Part shown: positions 22,501-34,440 of the stretch, in pieces
How the letters are laid out: each line of letters begins with the position of its first letter
Position numbering within the stretch: position 1 is the first letter of the stretch
Source: Allodiplogaster sudhausi
Taxonomy: Eukaryota; Nematoda; Chromadorea; Rhabditida; Diplogasteridae
Assembly (NCBI GenBank): GCA_945643635.1
Contig: CALZFC010000077.1
Span: forward strand, 591,001 to 655,000
Length of the DNA stretch: 64,000 nt
Direction: 5' to 3'
Translations under genes and position numbers: made by a program
The notes under the pieces: model-generated
Databases searched by the model: none
Told to the model about the DNA's origin: nothing
Seen by the model: only the letters and a program-made list of their open reading frames with translations

Positions 22501-23891
22501 TTCGAATGGATACGCATATGTCCTGAATCAGGGGCGTTTGTTGAGGATACCGTGGTCTCTTGAATTCCGGTCAAATTCTCTGTAGACAAAAAAGAAAGGG
22601 GTTTTTGATGACAATCATTCTAAAAGGTTTGCTTCTTCCTTTTCGTTTTCTTTTTTTTTGTTCTCACTTCTCCGACTCAAATGTCTCGAGAAGCAGCGGA
22701 TTGAAGGGTTTCGTAATGCGATTGTTGTTCGTCGAGAGGCCCGAGACGGCATAGGCGCTGATGAGCTGTAATAAAAGCAAAATAATAAGAGTCGCAAAAC
22801 ATTAATTAAAAAATTAAATACAAATTGATAAATGAGCGCGCAGGATAACTCCTTTAAGGCCGTAGGCTGTTATTCCAAGCAATTGCAGCCCAATTCTGAG
22901 AGTTTATTGACTGGATGGACCATAAGATTAATTTTGCTTACCATTAGGCTAACGGTAACTTCAAGTATCCTAAAACGTAACTTTACTTTTTTGACCGTAA
23001 AATTCCATTAATTCTCTGTCTATTACTTCCATGCGTTCGATGGCGTCCTTCTTGCCAGCGGCGACCACGAGCAGATTCGCGTAGGCGGTGTACGACTCGG
23101 CGAGACGCTGCAGGAGCGAGAGGGGCTCGTTGAAGGAGACGGGCACGGCGATACGGGAGAAGTCCTGAAAGAGTTGGAGGAGAGAGAGAGAGAGAAGAGG
23201 AGAGAGAGAGAAGAGAGAGGAGAGGGAGAGGAGAGAGAGAGAAGAGAGGAGAGAGAGAGGAAAGAGAGAAGAGAGAGAAAAGAGAGAGAAGAGAGATAGA
23301 GAGAGTCATTGAATAGAGGAAGGCAGGAGAGTGTGCCAAGGGGAAGAGGTGGAGTGGGAGAGAATGAAGGGTACGAAATGGGGGGAGGGAATAATGAGAG
23401 AGAGAGAGAGTGAGAGATGAGGACCCTGCCAATGTTGGGACGAATGATCTCCCAGAAGCTGAATCCTTTCCTTGGCTCGGCCTCCACCGGCAACCTCGTC
23501 CTAAAGGCATTGAAATGATTAGTTAAGTATTTAAAATATTGAAGAAATAAAATACAAGCAGCGCCAGATAGTGCAACAACGTGGCCGCACTATCAAGTTG
23601 AAATTGAACTTTTTACTATCGCCATACATTTCCCCTGCCAGTCGGTGGAACGAAACTCCACCGCAAATACATATATTTTTTTTTCTGACCATTCTGGTCT
23701 CGTCTCTCTAAATTGAATGTTCTCTTTCGCCCTCTTCTCAGGAAAAAAAGGCGCCAATTCAAATGCGAATTTTTGGCGCCCGCTGACCGCTGGTCTTCCG
23801 CGACTTCGTTCGGGGGTGGAAGGTCCACCATGTGGCACTGGCAAGAGGCGCTCTCGTTGCTCGTGCTACGACGCTTACGCTGGCGCAAAGC
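19580..23891 (-). CDS. Oxysterol-binding protein-related lipid-transfer domain, ORP1/ORP2-like
   Basis: ORPs carry sterols or phosphoinositides between membranes. Thirteen exons (minus order): 23891-23788, 23500-23425, 23164-23027, 22765-22668, 21770-21665, 21540-21476, 21384-21306, 21073-20958, 20873-20753, 20457-20383, 20254-20131, 19995-19917, 19703-19580. They total 1305 nt with every junction in phase, giving 434 residues to TGA. Motifs in order: FSFWEIIRPNIGRDFSRI, VPVSFNEPLSLLQRL, ITKPFNPLLLETFE, the family signature AEQVSHHPPVSAF (the paired histidines bind phosphoinositide phosphate), TYTWDTTDCILHN, AIYGNW, LPPTDSRFR, EAKAVLETEQRARR and a C-terminal WTWTGAYWERE. Length and C-terminus fit the short ORP2 form. 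The first exon opens in mid-frame with basic ALRQRKRR; ATG at 23831 (MVDLPPPNEV) is a possible internal start, and no PH, ankyrin or FFAT segment was found upstream. Confidence 0.88.
21180..21290. repeat. Minisatellite in an ORP intron
   Basis: Three to four copies of a unit of about 30 bp (attttagtggggttacggta-like) in the intron 21074-21305. Related ctacagtatcc and accgtaccc words recur in the neighbouring introns at 20.58-20.76 kb. Confidence 0.7.
21808..22138. repeat. Tandem duplication and inverted exon-edge copy in an ORP intron
   Basis: Within intron 21771-22667, a block of about 95 bp is duplicated (ggaattttacgaaa at about 21848 and 21949, each preceded by accattcgg). Near 22104-22135, the sequence aatacagagcaatggatttt plus tagcccgacaag is an inverted copy of the intron/exon border of ORP exon 20383-20457, about 1.65 kb away. 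Confidence 0.7.
23180..23420. repeat. (GA)n microsatellite in an ORP intron
   Basis: GA/GGA-rich tracts fill the whole intron between ORP exons 23164-23027 and 23500-23425, leaving only the donor and the acceptor ctttcag as recognisable elements. Confidence 0.9.
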
Positions 23892-25414
23892 CTGAAAAGT
23901 TTAACTTTTTTTTATTTTACAATTTATTTAATTGTTTTTTAATCTATAATATTATTATTGTTTTTAAAGCAAAAGCCTGAATTTTTTCCATTATAAAAAA
24001 TATTAATTTATTTAATTTTTAAATATATTATATTCTTGATTTTTTTTAAATATCCCTGCAAACACATTATTTGTCAGCTAACCTTGAACATTTTTCTTTT
24101 CAGAGAAACTGTCCGCGAGGCGAGCGCGACAGGAAGAGAGTGAAAGAAGTAGAAAGGGAGAGAGCGAGAATGTGACGGGAGGAGAGTCGGTCAGTAGTCG
24201 GGGAGAGGGAGCGAGGGGTGAGAGGGAGAGAACGAGAAGGGAGCCGACTACTCACGACGTAGGAATGTGTGCGAAGTGACGCTCAGCTACCAGCAGAAAA
24301 CAGCATTTGAAAAAGGTCAGGCCCTAAAAGTTTGCATATTTACATTTGTTTTATTATTTGAATGAATATTATTATTTTGACTTCAAAACATTACGAAATC
24401 GATGTCCGTATTTGCATTTAATCACAATTAGGTCAAATCGACGCAAATATTCGAGCATGTATTTATAATTAAGATATTACAATGTTCAGAACAGCAAATT
24501 ATTTTACAAATGAAGTTAAATGCTAATTTTATTTTCAGAAAAAAATAAAAGCAACATAAATATGTATGTATATATGAATTTTCGTTCTTTCACTTGCAGC
24601 AAGCAAAAATATGCACAAACATCCGTGAGGTAAGTTGAAAGAGATTAAATTAAGTGAAAGGAAGGCAATCAATCAATACTTTTTATCGATACGCGCTCAT
24701 GTCACATATGTAGGAGCTGTTTGGACGCAACTGAAGAGAAATTCAAGGAACATTTCTCTGCCGAACTATGAATGCATTTCTATATTGTCTTCCGTCATGT
24801 CTACGTCGGAATTTCAGAGCCTTTCACACAATAATGCTCTCTCTCTCTCTCCCTCTCTCTACCACTCTCTAGTTTACTGATTTTTTTTTATCTAAAACAC
24901 TCTCATTTTTATCTTTCTCTCTTCCTCTCTCTCTGTCTCTCTCTGTCTCCCTTTCTTCTCTCGCTCTCTCTCTCTCTATCACCCTTTCTTCTTGCAATCT
25001 CGTTCTCTCTATCTCACCCTATTCTCTCGCTCACTCGCTATCTCTGTCTCAATCCCTTTCTTTCCTCGCTCTCTTTCTCCCTTTCTTCTCTCGCCCCCTC
25101 TCTCACTCTTTCTTCCAGTCACTGCCGACATCTCAACATGCACATAAGACATAACACCGGGTGACGTGACAGGAAAAAGACACAGAATAGAAACAGCCAC
25201 AAGAGTAATGAGGATGCGACTCACATTTATGTACATATATATGTTTGCGAATACAATTACATATATAGGCAACAAGGCACCTGTATCATTTTGTTATGGA
25301 TTGGAAAAGGAGAGAAAAAACGGCTCTCTAAAAGAATAGTTGTGCACAGACCTCACCATCTCTCACTCAGTCTCTCTTTCTCGGTCTCTCTCTCACTCAG
25401 TCTCTCTTTCTCTG

Positions 25415-25449
<35 letters not shown>

Positions 25450-25646
25450 CTATATATATATATATATATATATCGCTAGGTGAGGGTTCATTTACAGGCG
25501 AACAGACAACAAACAACCAATTCAGACATCACAAATATTGACGATAACCATATTTTTAGAGCACTTTTTTCTATTTATTGCTAGCATTCTCGATGATACT
25601 TACTTTTTGTTTTGCTCGTTGCGGTTTCGGTTAGCAGTATTCATAA

Positions 25647-25745
<99 letters not shown>

Positions 25746-26093
25746 AATATGTACATATATGTAAGTGTGTAGCTATGTATGTACATCGTTTACGTACAGT
25801 ACGTATGAATGCATAATAAAAGTGTAACGCTTGAAGCAAGATAATAATTAAAACGGATGAGTAATAAATAACAAAGTTTCACTTGAAAGCAGCTTGAATG
25901 CATTCCGTATTTATGGGAACACTCGAGAAAGGTTACTCGATGGCAGCACGTTGCCGAGTGGTTTCACCAGCTGAGATAGAGAGAGAGAGAGAGGAAGAGA
26001 GGTAGAGAGAGGGAGAGAGAGGGAGAGAGACTCGATGGATCAATGAATAAACGATGTCAGCGAGAAGAGGTATGTATGTACGAGTGTGCAGGC

Positions 26094-26125
<32 letters not shown>

Positions 26126-26867
26126 TTCTCTCTCTTTCTCTCTCTATCTCTTTCTCTCCATCTGCCTGTTAATCTCTCATGACACGCGCGGATTTTGCAT
26201 CGTCGTGACTAATGCAAGCAAGATGAGAGAGTGAAGAGAAAGGAGCATTCAATGTTCTGAGTGAGTGTTGAGCGAGAGCGGGGGAGAGAGTGAGAGAGAG
26301 ATAGGATGAGAGTGAGAGATAGAGAGAAATAAAGAGAGATAGTGCGAGGGTGGGAGAGAGGAAGGAATAGAGTGAGGTGAGAGATTAGGTGTTTACACGA
26401 GAGCTTTTCTCGATGGAGTAGCCGTTAGAAAGAAAAAAAAGACGTTAGGATGACCATTCTATATTTGAAGAGAAAATGGTGGGTTCGTATTTCCGGTAAC
26501 ATATTTCATTCAGATACATGTATATATTTTTCTTTTTTTTTTGCTCATAGAACATGTAGCTGGCTCAGAATGTGAATTCATATGAATCTCCAGGTCTCAA
26601 GAACCATGTCATTTTGCTGTTTTATCAAAAACAAATGACAAGTCAATTTCTGTCTATTGCTTGCTATCTTAAGATAAATGCGGTTAAAACGCAGAATTCT
26701 TGCAATAAAAGCAACAAAGGAAGAAGCTATGTACATACATATAGAAGAGCATCTCTGCAGTGGAATAAGCATGGAGAAGTGAGCCAGCCTTTCATTATTT
26801 CTCTCTCTTGCTCTCTCATTCTCTCTCTCTCTATCAGTTCTCTCTCTCTCTCGTTCGCTCTCTTTCC

Positions 26868-26915
<48 letters not shown>

Positions 26916-28170
26916 TTCTCACTGTCTCTCTCTGTCTCTCTCTTTCTCTCCATCTCTCTCTCTCTCTCTCGCTCTCTCTCTTTCCTTCCATATCGGACAG
27001 CTTACATGTGAGGCATCTTTATCAGGCGGGCGCACTAAGCGCCGCCTCGTGATACATTGAACGCAAAGCAGTGGCTAGCTAGCACCTGACGGGCTTGTGC
27101 AGGCCTCGCCAAAGGGCAAGAGTGCGCAGAGAGAGAGTGAAGAGAGAGAGAGCGAGAGAGAGAGTGAGGCAGACAGAGAGAGTTTGACGGTAGAGACAGA
27201 AAGGGCAGTATTTATCGCGAATGGGAGAAAAAGGACGCAGACGCTGTGAAAGGAAGGGAGATTGAACGAGATGCAAGAGCAGCGAGAGAAAGTGACAGAT
27301 AGGGAGAGAAATAAGAAGAGAAGGGAGAAAGAGAGGGAGGGGGGACAAAGAGAGAAAGAAAGAGACAGATGGAACATAAAGTACGACTGAGCAGAGCGCT
27401 CAATGAAGCGAGCTGCACTTTTGGAAGTGTTTCTATGGAGAGTGGCGAGCAAGAACGGGGCAGGAAAGGCGAGCTTCTATTTTTAGTGTGCCGAGGGAGA
27501 GCCATTGTAGAGAAGTCTCTCGCTACTCAACAGTCAGATGAACATTAAACTAGCGACATTTGCATATGAAGTTGTAAAGTAAGCAATCACTAGAAAATAG
27601 TCAAATTATTCTAGTTGTGAGGATGACATAAACAGTAGGCATCATGTTCGCGAATAACACCACCACCACCCGCCACACTTTGGCCACCGCCCGAGAGAGA
27701 GAGAGAGAAGTGGCCTCGCTTATCAGTGATCTTTGATATTACAGCAAATTTGTCACCCGCTGACATGGGAGTATGTGCCTTATAAGGCATCTTTTGAATT
27801 TTTGAACATTTCCTGTTTTCATAACGGAATTTCCATTTAAAACGAGTACTATCATTTGTAACTAATGATGCTGAAAAAATAAATATATTTTTGCTCTTCA
27901 AAATAGCTGCATAATTACCATTAGAAAAGTTGCCACTTACAGTAATCATTTTTTTGGAATTACCGTTTAAAATGTATATTATGTTAGTAGCGTTTCTAAA
28001 TAATTGTTAAATTTTTTTTCAAAATGGCTGCATAGTTGCCTTTTGTCTAATTTGTTCTATACCATTAGCATAAGGATTTTTTCTAATAACTTTGGCATAG
28101 GTCAAGGTTACCGTAACCGTATTCTTTTTGAATTACCGTATCCTAGGGGGAAGATTACCGTAACCTGAAG
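23892..28170. other. Gene-poor, microsatellite-rich stretch
   Basis: No gene is supported between the ORP exon and the UNC-93-like gene. Contents: GA-rich 24110-24245; CT tracts 24835-25115 and 25345-25435; an (AT)n tract at 25649-25743; GA 25975-26030; CT 26090-26160; GA 26270-26390; a long CT tract 26800-26990; GA 27120-27375; short ACC repeats near 27660. Missing 5' exons of the ORP gene could lie here; a minus-strand segment 24284-24254 has an acceptor and a gtgagt donor but no coding frame, so it might be untranslated. Confidence 0.7.
25649..25743. repeat. (AT)n microsatellite
   Basis: About 95 bp of uninterrupted AT dinucleotides. It forms a perfect hairpin on either strand. A second uninterrupted AT tract is at about 62060-62101. 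Confidence 0.95.
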
Positions 28171-31100
28171 ATGCCCGTGAGCGAGACGGTCTGCATGCTG
28201 CTGCTCGGTGTCGGCCACATGGCGATCGAGACGGGCTACTCGGGTTAGCCTAATTAGTATTTTTTTTTGAAATTAAATAGACTCCTTTCATCATAATTTA
28301 TATTATTAATTTAAGCATTTTTTTTTAAGATTGAGAGCATTTAAATTTTGCGCTTATGTATATTTAAAAAAAGCTAACTAGTAACAAACAAAAGCCCAAA
28401 ACATCCCTTCAAAAAGGCGGTGCCAGCATGATTCCGATAGTTAAATTAATTACTATTTGTATAATAAAAATAATTAGTACGAAACAAAAAAAAGCCAAAA
28501 TAATCGATCGCAAAACAAGGCGGCACAAGCATGATGGCGAGTGTCCTTCGCTCCGCGCACACGCTGTCGCCAGCACGCGTTGGCAAGGACGCTGGATATT
28601 ATGGGTTGGTAAAAATATTAATGTTTGAATTCGCACCTTCTTGCCTGATCATGAGCATGAGACACAACGGCGAGATACTAATGGCTTTTTTTTAAATACA
28701 CTCATGGCTTTTTGGAATTTACTAATGGTTTCTAGACATGCAAAACAGGATACATCTTACCATTATCAATGAATCAATTTATACGGTGTAACGTGGAAAA
28801 GAAATGTAAGACACGTGTTAAAAATATTATGAAAGCTACAATAAATAATAATCGAAAGTAGCAATGGGACTTTGGTTGAATAGCTACATATATCTAGCTT
28901 TATTGGTCTTTGTTGAAGGCATTAAAACTGATATTAGACAAGCCGTCATGAGCCTCGCCTACACGCTCGTCAATCTGATCACGCCGACACTGCGGCCGCG
29001 TGTGGGCACGAAGCGAATGATCTTTCTTGGTTCCCTCTAATTTCTTTTCTTTTTCTATTTCTATTACAATTTGTTCTAGTCACATTTGTATTTCTACTAT
29101 ATCTTGGTCTCTTTAAATTTCTATTCCTATTTCTATTTCATATTTAATTTCTATATCATGTGTCAAAATCAGCCTTTATTTTTCCTATTTCTATTATTTT
29201 TGTCTACAAAAAAATTATGTCTTTAAAATTAAAAAAATAAAAAAATTTTTTTTAAAGGTTCGCTCATGTTCACGCTCTTTCTCGTCTCCTTCTTCTATCT
29301 CACCGACATCTCGCTCTACATTTGCTGCGCGCTCGTTGGAATTGGCAATGGCGGTAGTCAATTTTTGTTTCTCCATTAAATGTATTTCACACGTAATGTA
29401 CAGTAGGCCACCACGAGGCAGGGGATACGGATTGATTTGAATTATTATTATTTTTTAAATTTATTTATCGACATAAAATTAATTTGAGTCGAGCTGCTCG
29501 GAATTTATTTTGAAGCGATGTTTAAGAATTTAACATCGCTCATTGACGATGTGTATTTTTATTACAGCCGATATTCATGATCCTCCAAATTAACCATAAA
29601 TTAGCAAAGTAAAATAGAGAAGAAAAATACTAATAATAATTGAGTTTTCTTCTCCGGCCACGGCGGATACCTGGTGGAGCACTCTTCAAGAAGGACAATC
29701 GAACGGAACTCGTCGCTCGCCATCGCAGTCATGGCAGCCAGGCGGGGAATATACATACATACTTCTCATTTTTAAATTATTCAGTCTGTCTTTGCAAAGA
29801 CTAATGGAGGAAAATTAGCGCGAAAGTGGCAAGATTTAACAAAGACGAGGTAGGTAATGAATATAATTTTTTAATACAATCCTTTTCAGTTCTTTACTAA
29901 GCGGTCTCGTGATGCTGCTGACGACGTCTTTGACAGAAGGCGGCCACTTGGCGAACAAGACTGCCATGGATGATGGCAAGGATGGGGACGAGGCCTATCG
30001 AATATTCAGCGATGCCGAGATTCGATACATGTTGGCTAGACTTTTTAAAATCAGCTTTGATCGTCGGATTCTGTTAGTATTTACATATTTATGTAAATGG
30101 ATAATAAATTTCAACAATAAATATACATAAGAGTAATTTATTTAGATATTAGCTGTCCACATAACAGATTCTAATTTACTGGACTCTGCTGAAGAAGAGG
30201 CATAAAATAAATAAAAAAACCCATGCACGAATCATAAAATTGAAGACTGATTATATTTTATCTTTTTCAACATATAAATCAAGGTTATACATAGGTACGG
30301 CGCATTCGCACTTCTCTCACTCGGCGCCAACATCATCTTCGCGCTTCTTCCCACCGCCGTCTCACCCGATTCGCTAAGGCGCGCCGCACCCGAGACTCGG
30401 CGTACTCTGGCGGAAAGCTTACGTATACTTACTTTTTAAATTATTCTCCAAAACTTCTCGAACTATTCCTTCCTCTGTACTAATACTTTTAATAAGCACT
30501 GGTCAATAAGCTTTAAAAACAGTTCCGTTTGGTGATACTTTTAAATTTTGCTGCCTATATTCAAGAGTCGTCAAATTCAAATTAATTTTAATTAACTAAT
30601 TAATTAATTAATTGATTAGGTAATTAATTAATTACTTGCACAGTGCTAATGGCTCGTTCGATGGCGCGCCGTCGCATGCTGCTCCTGGCCGTCTTCTTCT
30701 GCTACCTCGGCGTCTACAACTCGTTCGCCGTCTCGATCTACCCGACATCATTCGCGTTCACCAAAGTAGTGTCGCTGGCTTTTTGCCTCCAATTAATTTG
30801 CGCTAATTAATTTTTCCAAGTTTAATTAACTTTTTTTTTCTTTTCAATATTTTGGGAAAGATTAATTGACTTAAATTTTAAGTTTATGTAATTTAAGAAT
30901 AAAAATAAATTAGAAAAAAAAACTAACTTACAGTCCCTCTCCAAAAATCGCTTCCTCCCCGCGTACAGCTGGATCGCGAGCGGAGCAGCGGATATGACAA
31001 GTGAGCACCGGGAGGAATTTCCGATTGAAGAGAGATACGTATCGGAACATAATTTTAGTAAAAATTTTTTTTTTAACCGAAGCCTCCAGATTGTGCATAA

Positions 31101-32499
31101 AACAAAGGGTACTAATTGTAAGTTAGCCGAAATCAAGGCAGGGTTTCCGGTTTCCAATTAGCTGCTTTCTCTGGGGAGCCAATCCGCACTCCAGGGGCAG
31201 TACTCTTCGTACCATGCTACTTCCACTTGCGCCATCCCCATCAGATTGTGCATATTTGTAAATAATTACACCTTTTTTTTATACAATATTGTGTTAAATC
31301 TGAATCAACTATGTAACATCCAGCAAAGTATGAATAGACTTGTAGTAAATAACTTTGTTGATTTTTCGTTATACCAAATTTATACACAGTTGAAACTTGA
31401 TATTAGCCGGTTTCACAATTCACTTTCTCTCCCGGCGCATTCGTCACTTTGGCCTCTTTGGCACGGCCACGGTTGGCTGTCTCGTCTCAGCAGGTTACTA
31501 CTTATTCTTCTTCAAATATTATGTATTTTTTATGTTACCCGATTTTGTTACAGTAAAAGAAGATACTACAATTACAGCAAATTTCCTGCTAATCTTCGCG
31601 TCGACACCAAATTCGGCGTCGATGCGACCGTCCGACGAAGCGGCGCCGTGGATTCAGCCGAGGTTGTCTTTTTAAATTCTCTGAAAGGAGCCCGAAATTC
31701 TACGTTTAAATTCGCGCCCTTTTGCCTGACTCAAGAGCGAGAGAGCACATGCGATTTAGAATGGCGCGAAACTAAAATTCAAATAGGCTACGTCTCTCTT
31801 TTTAAGCTTCTGTCTCGTGCAAGGCTTTTCACATTGTCTATCAAAGCACAACAACAGTTAAAAATTGTTCCAAATTGTCTCAAACATTATTGTCCTTCTT
31901 CAAACGAGAATTGTTCCGTTCTAGCGTGACAATCTGTCTGGTCATCTCGGTACTCATCGGCGTCGCCGACTCATGCGTTTTCAACGCGCGTAATGTTATC
32001 TGCGCCCTAGTCCTGCCGGGTTTGGAAAGGGCTACTGTATTTTGGCTTTTTTTCTTAAAGAATTTCTTGAGGCTCATAAATATACTGTTTCTTTAAGGAA
32101 GAACGGATCAGGCGTTTGCAATCAACAAGTTTTATCAGGTTCCATCGTTTAGATTTTATTTTTAAAGGAAAATGTGAAAGTTACATGTAACTAATATTAT
32201 ACTTGCTTCAAATCACCTTTTTAGTCGCTAATACCCGTCTTTTTCTTCTTCGCGTCGCCGCAAATGAGCATTACAGCCTACTTTGGCATCCTCATTGGAG
32301 GTGTGTTTTCTGTGAATCGTGTTTATTGAAACCATTGAACAAATAAAATTTTAAAATCATCATATCTAAGAAGTCAGAGATAACAAGAACTATATGTTTA
32401 GGTTTGATAGTTGGCGGCTCGCTCTACTTTTATGTTGCCATTGGAATCGTGAGACGCGAGCGAAGAGATGTGAGCAAAGCGTCGTCAAACTGCGAATAA
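28171..32499 (+). CDS. UNC-93/MFSD11-like multi-pass membrane protein
   Basis: Major-facilitator-like protein of the UNC-93 family; C. elegans UNC-93 is a regulatory subunit of a two-pore potassium channel complex, while MFSD11 relatives have no settled substrate. Fifteen exons: 28171-28243, 28520-28604, 28938-29029, 29258-29353, 29645-29741, 29890-30072, 30295-30422, 30644-30765, 30934-31000, 31407-31493, 31578-31662, 31925-32019, 32098-32138, 32225-32300, 32402-32499, all in phase, 474 residues. Motifs: MLLLGVGHMAIETGYSG near the start, SLAYTLVNLITPTLRPRVG, LVGIGNG then FFSGHGGYLVEHSSRRTIER, YNSFAVSIYPTSF, GVADSCVFNARNVICAL, QAFAINKFYQ. The ATG is placed as in MFSD11, a few residues before helix 1. 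The cytosolic tail is basic (VRRERRDVSK). Exon 5 ends at a GC rather than GT donor. AATAAA overlaps the stop codon. Confidence 0.85.
28405..28530 (+). repeat. Tandem duplication of a 3' splice site and exon start
   Basis: The segment caaaaaggcggtgccagcat at about 28409 resembles caaggcggcacaagcatgat at the acceptor of UNC-93-like exon 2 (28515), and both are preceded by an aaagccaaaa word. The upstream copy keeps an AG but runs into stops, so it is a decoy acceptor about 105 bp before the real one. Confidence 0.55.
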
Positions 32500-32639
32500 A
32501 GGAAACAAAACACTTTTGTTTCTATTGAATTCGCGCTTTTTTTGCCTGACACAAGAGAGCGCATGTGATTTAGAGAGATGTGACTAGAATGGTCAGGAAA
32601 ATTCAATGGATGAGATCTTATAGTTTTTTGCAATTTGTT

Positions 32640-33092
32640 AAAGATATAATTTTAATAAGTGTCCTCGATTGATCAACAATATATATTTTTCCTTCATTAC
32701 TGTCCTCATTTAGTTTTCAACTTATAGTTTTCTGGTACGTTGAATAATAGTCATTTTCCTTGTGGTTTTTATTACTAATATTTCGTGCAATGAGGATACA
32801 CAGCTTCGAAACAACGGCAACAAATCAGGTGTACGTGAAGAATTATACAAAGTTAGATCAACAGGATATGCCTGGCCAAGCCTAGAAATCTTTACAAATA
32901 CATAGTGGAAAGTCGTGAAAGAGTCGGCGAAAAGAGTGAGAAGCATGAGAGTGAAAGAAAGAAAGCGAGATAGAGAGAGAGAGAGAGAGATAGAGAAAGG
33001 TAGTGAAAGACAGGCAGAAATAGAGAAAAGGGAAGTGTGAGAAAGAGAAGAGAGAGAGAAAGAGAGAAATACAGGAAGAGCGAGAGGAAGAA
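32640..33092. other. Intergenic, duplicated C6-unit flank plus (GA)n
   Basis: Contains sequence shared with 55.1-55.3 kb (ccttgtgg and acgtgaagaattatacaa words) and a GA tract at 32935-33085. It is the 3' flank of the C6 exons that follow. No coding sequence. Confidence 0.6.
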
Positions 33093-33745
33093 TCACCGGG
33101 TTCCAGGAGCCCGAAGACATTTCGAACTCGTGATGGCTGGTGGATTCATGACAGCAGGCATGCCGCCGACGATCCATGCGGTGCCTGTCGCATTGCACAC
33201 CAGCGTGACCATGGAATTACCCATTTGATCCTGCTCGATTACACGGTACTTGCCGCCTTCCAACTCAAAGAAATTCTGTTGTTTTCACAGAATTTTTAGA
33301 TTTTTAATTAAAGTAAATTACTCTCACCTCGATCGGCTGCCCCATGCAAACAAGCGTTAGAGTTCTGCATCCATTGCCGTTCGTCCCATTGGTAATCGTC
33401 ATGAAAGGCTTCTCATCCTCGGCCCACGCCACAGTGTCCACCATCGCTGGTGTGCACCGTGAGCAGGCTGTAGAGACTACTGATTAGAGATTATTATGAT
33501 ATAAACAATTTTACTGTAACATTTTTCACTAATATACACATTTTCATTGCATTCCAGAGGCAACACGAACGCCTTTAAAAAGGAACACTAAAGAATTTTC
33601 CTAACAATATCATTTGTTCTCTCGCCGTTGTGTCAGGCAAAAAGGCACAAAAGGCACGAATTCAGGATTATTAAAAAGGAGAGGAAGAAGAAAAAAAACT
33701 GACCAAGCGTTGGCTTCGGCGTTTTCGGATTGCTTACCAGTTCAC
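33093..33745 (-). CDS. C6-domain secreted-type protein, un-anchored 5' end (unit 1)
   Basis: Three minus-strand exons in phase: 33745-33704 (ELVSNPKTPKPTL), 33467-33328 (ACSRCTPAMVDTVAWAEDEK, ending TLVCMGQPIE) and 33275-33093 (NFFELEGGKYRVIEQD, ending SSKCLRAPGTR, TGA). Six cysteines in the order CxxC, GC, VC, VC, KC match the nematode C6 domain, a small disulphide-bonded extracellular module of unknown function. The sequence homologous to the signal-peptide exon of unit 3 lies just upstream but has a TAA in frame, so either the 5' exon is elsewhere or the copy is decayed. Three relatives lie at 34.0, 53.6-54.4 and 55.4 kb. Confidence 0.6.
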
Positions 33746-33991
33746 CTGCTCGAAAGTCGACGCATTATGAGAGCAGAATAGAGAATTATGCAAAGTGAGC
33801 GCAACCTACTACTATGATTGGATAAAACCAGAAAGCAATAGAAATAGTGGCAAGTAGTTCAAAATGACAAAGAAATAGTCGGTGTATAAGAGAGATGAGC
33901 ATGAGAGTGAGGATAGAAGCAGTGCGAAGAGATGGAGGGAGAGAGATAGAAAGATGTAGAGAGAGAGAGAGAGAGAGTGTGAGAGAGGGAT

Positions 33992-34165
33992 TTACGGACT
34001 AGCATTTAGGCATTTCGCAATCGTGATGATTGGCGGATTCATGACATTCGGCATGCCAGCGACCAGCCATCCAGTGCCTGCGGCATTGCACTCCAGCGTA
34101 ACCATGGAATTGCTCATTGGGCCTGGCTGCTCGATCACATCGTTGTCGTTCAACTCAAGGAAATT
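33992..34165 (-). pseudogene. Orphan C6 terminal exon (unit 2)
   Basis: Intact terminal exon (acceptor aaaactacag at its 5' end, NFLELNDNDVIEQPGPMSNS through ITIAKCLNASP and TAA), very like unit 3. It holds only the last two cysteines. The upstream CxxC exon is missing; remnants of the intervening intron (catatctgctatttcgcag) stop at a foreign SINE-like insertion at 34.33 kb. It is probably a truncated copy, or an alternative terminal exon if an unseen upstream gene uses it. Confidence 0.5.
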
Positions 34166-34324
34166 CTGTAGTTTTCAGAGAAATTTACAGATTCATATCT
34201 GCTATTTCGCAGTCGCACAAATCCGCTGCATGGAAAGAGCAAACAAGAATAGTGAAAAAATTTTATGTGTATTATTTTTTGAATTTAGAAAAGTATTGTT
34301 ATTACGAAAAATTAATTTAAAAAA

Positions 34325-34440
34325 ATTGTTTTAGCTCTTGTTCGCTGGATCAGGCTCATGTCCCTGCAACATGAGTCCGACCCGGGACCTCCATGTAGAA
34401 AGGCAGTGCCGCCTAAAGCACTGCCCTCCCATCTGACCAC
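34325..34440 (-). mobile_element. tRNA-derived SINE-like element
   Basis: On the minus strand, a compact structured segment begins ggtcagatgggagggcagtg, has a perfect 8-bp stem (ggcagtgc/gcactgcc), then ggaggtcccgggtcggactc, which resembles a tRNA T-arm/B-box (GGTTCGANNCC) with changes. It ends gcgaacaagagctaaaac before an A-rich tail. The same tail (gaacaagagctaa) closes a second copy at about 57.48-57.56 kb. This is consistent with a tRNA-derived retroposon. No intact tRNA cloverleaf can be folded by eye. Confidence 0.35.

Noticed and set aside
25538..25839. Ile/Tyr repeat proteins
   Set aside because: Direct translation of the (AT)n microsatellite on both strands.
26572..27060. Leu/Ser-rich and Arg/Glu-rich proteins from open frames over CT/GA tracts, here and at many other sites
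   Set aside because: Pure dinucleotide repeats are open in several frames on both strands; composition is fully explained by the repeat.
31161..31250. Extra exon in the UNC-93-like gene
   Set aside because: GC-rich and partly open, but exon 9 and exon 10 already join in phase across it and reproduce the family sequence; including it breaks the frame.
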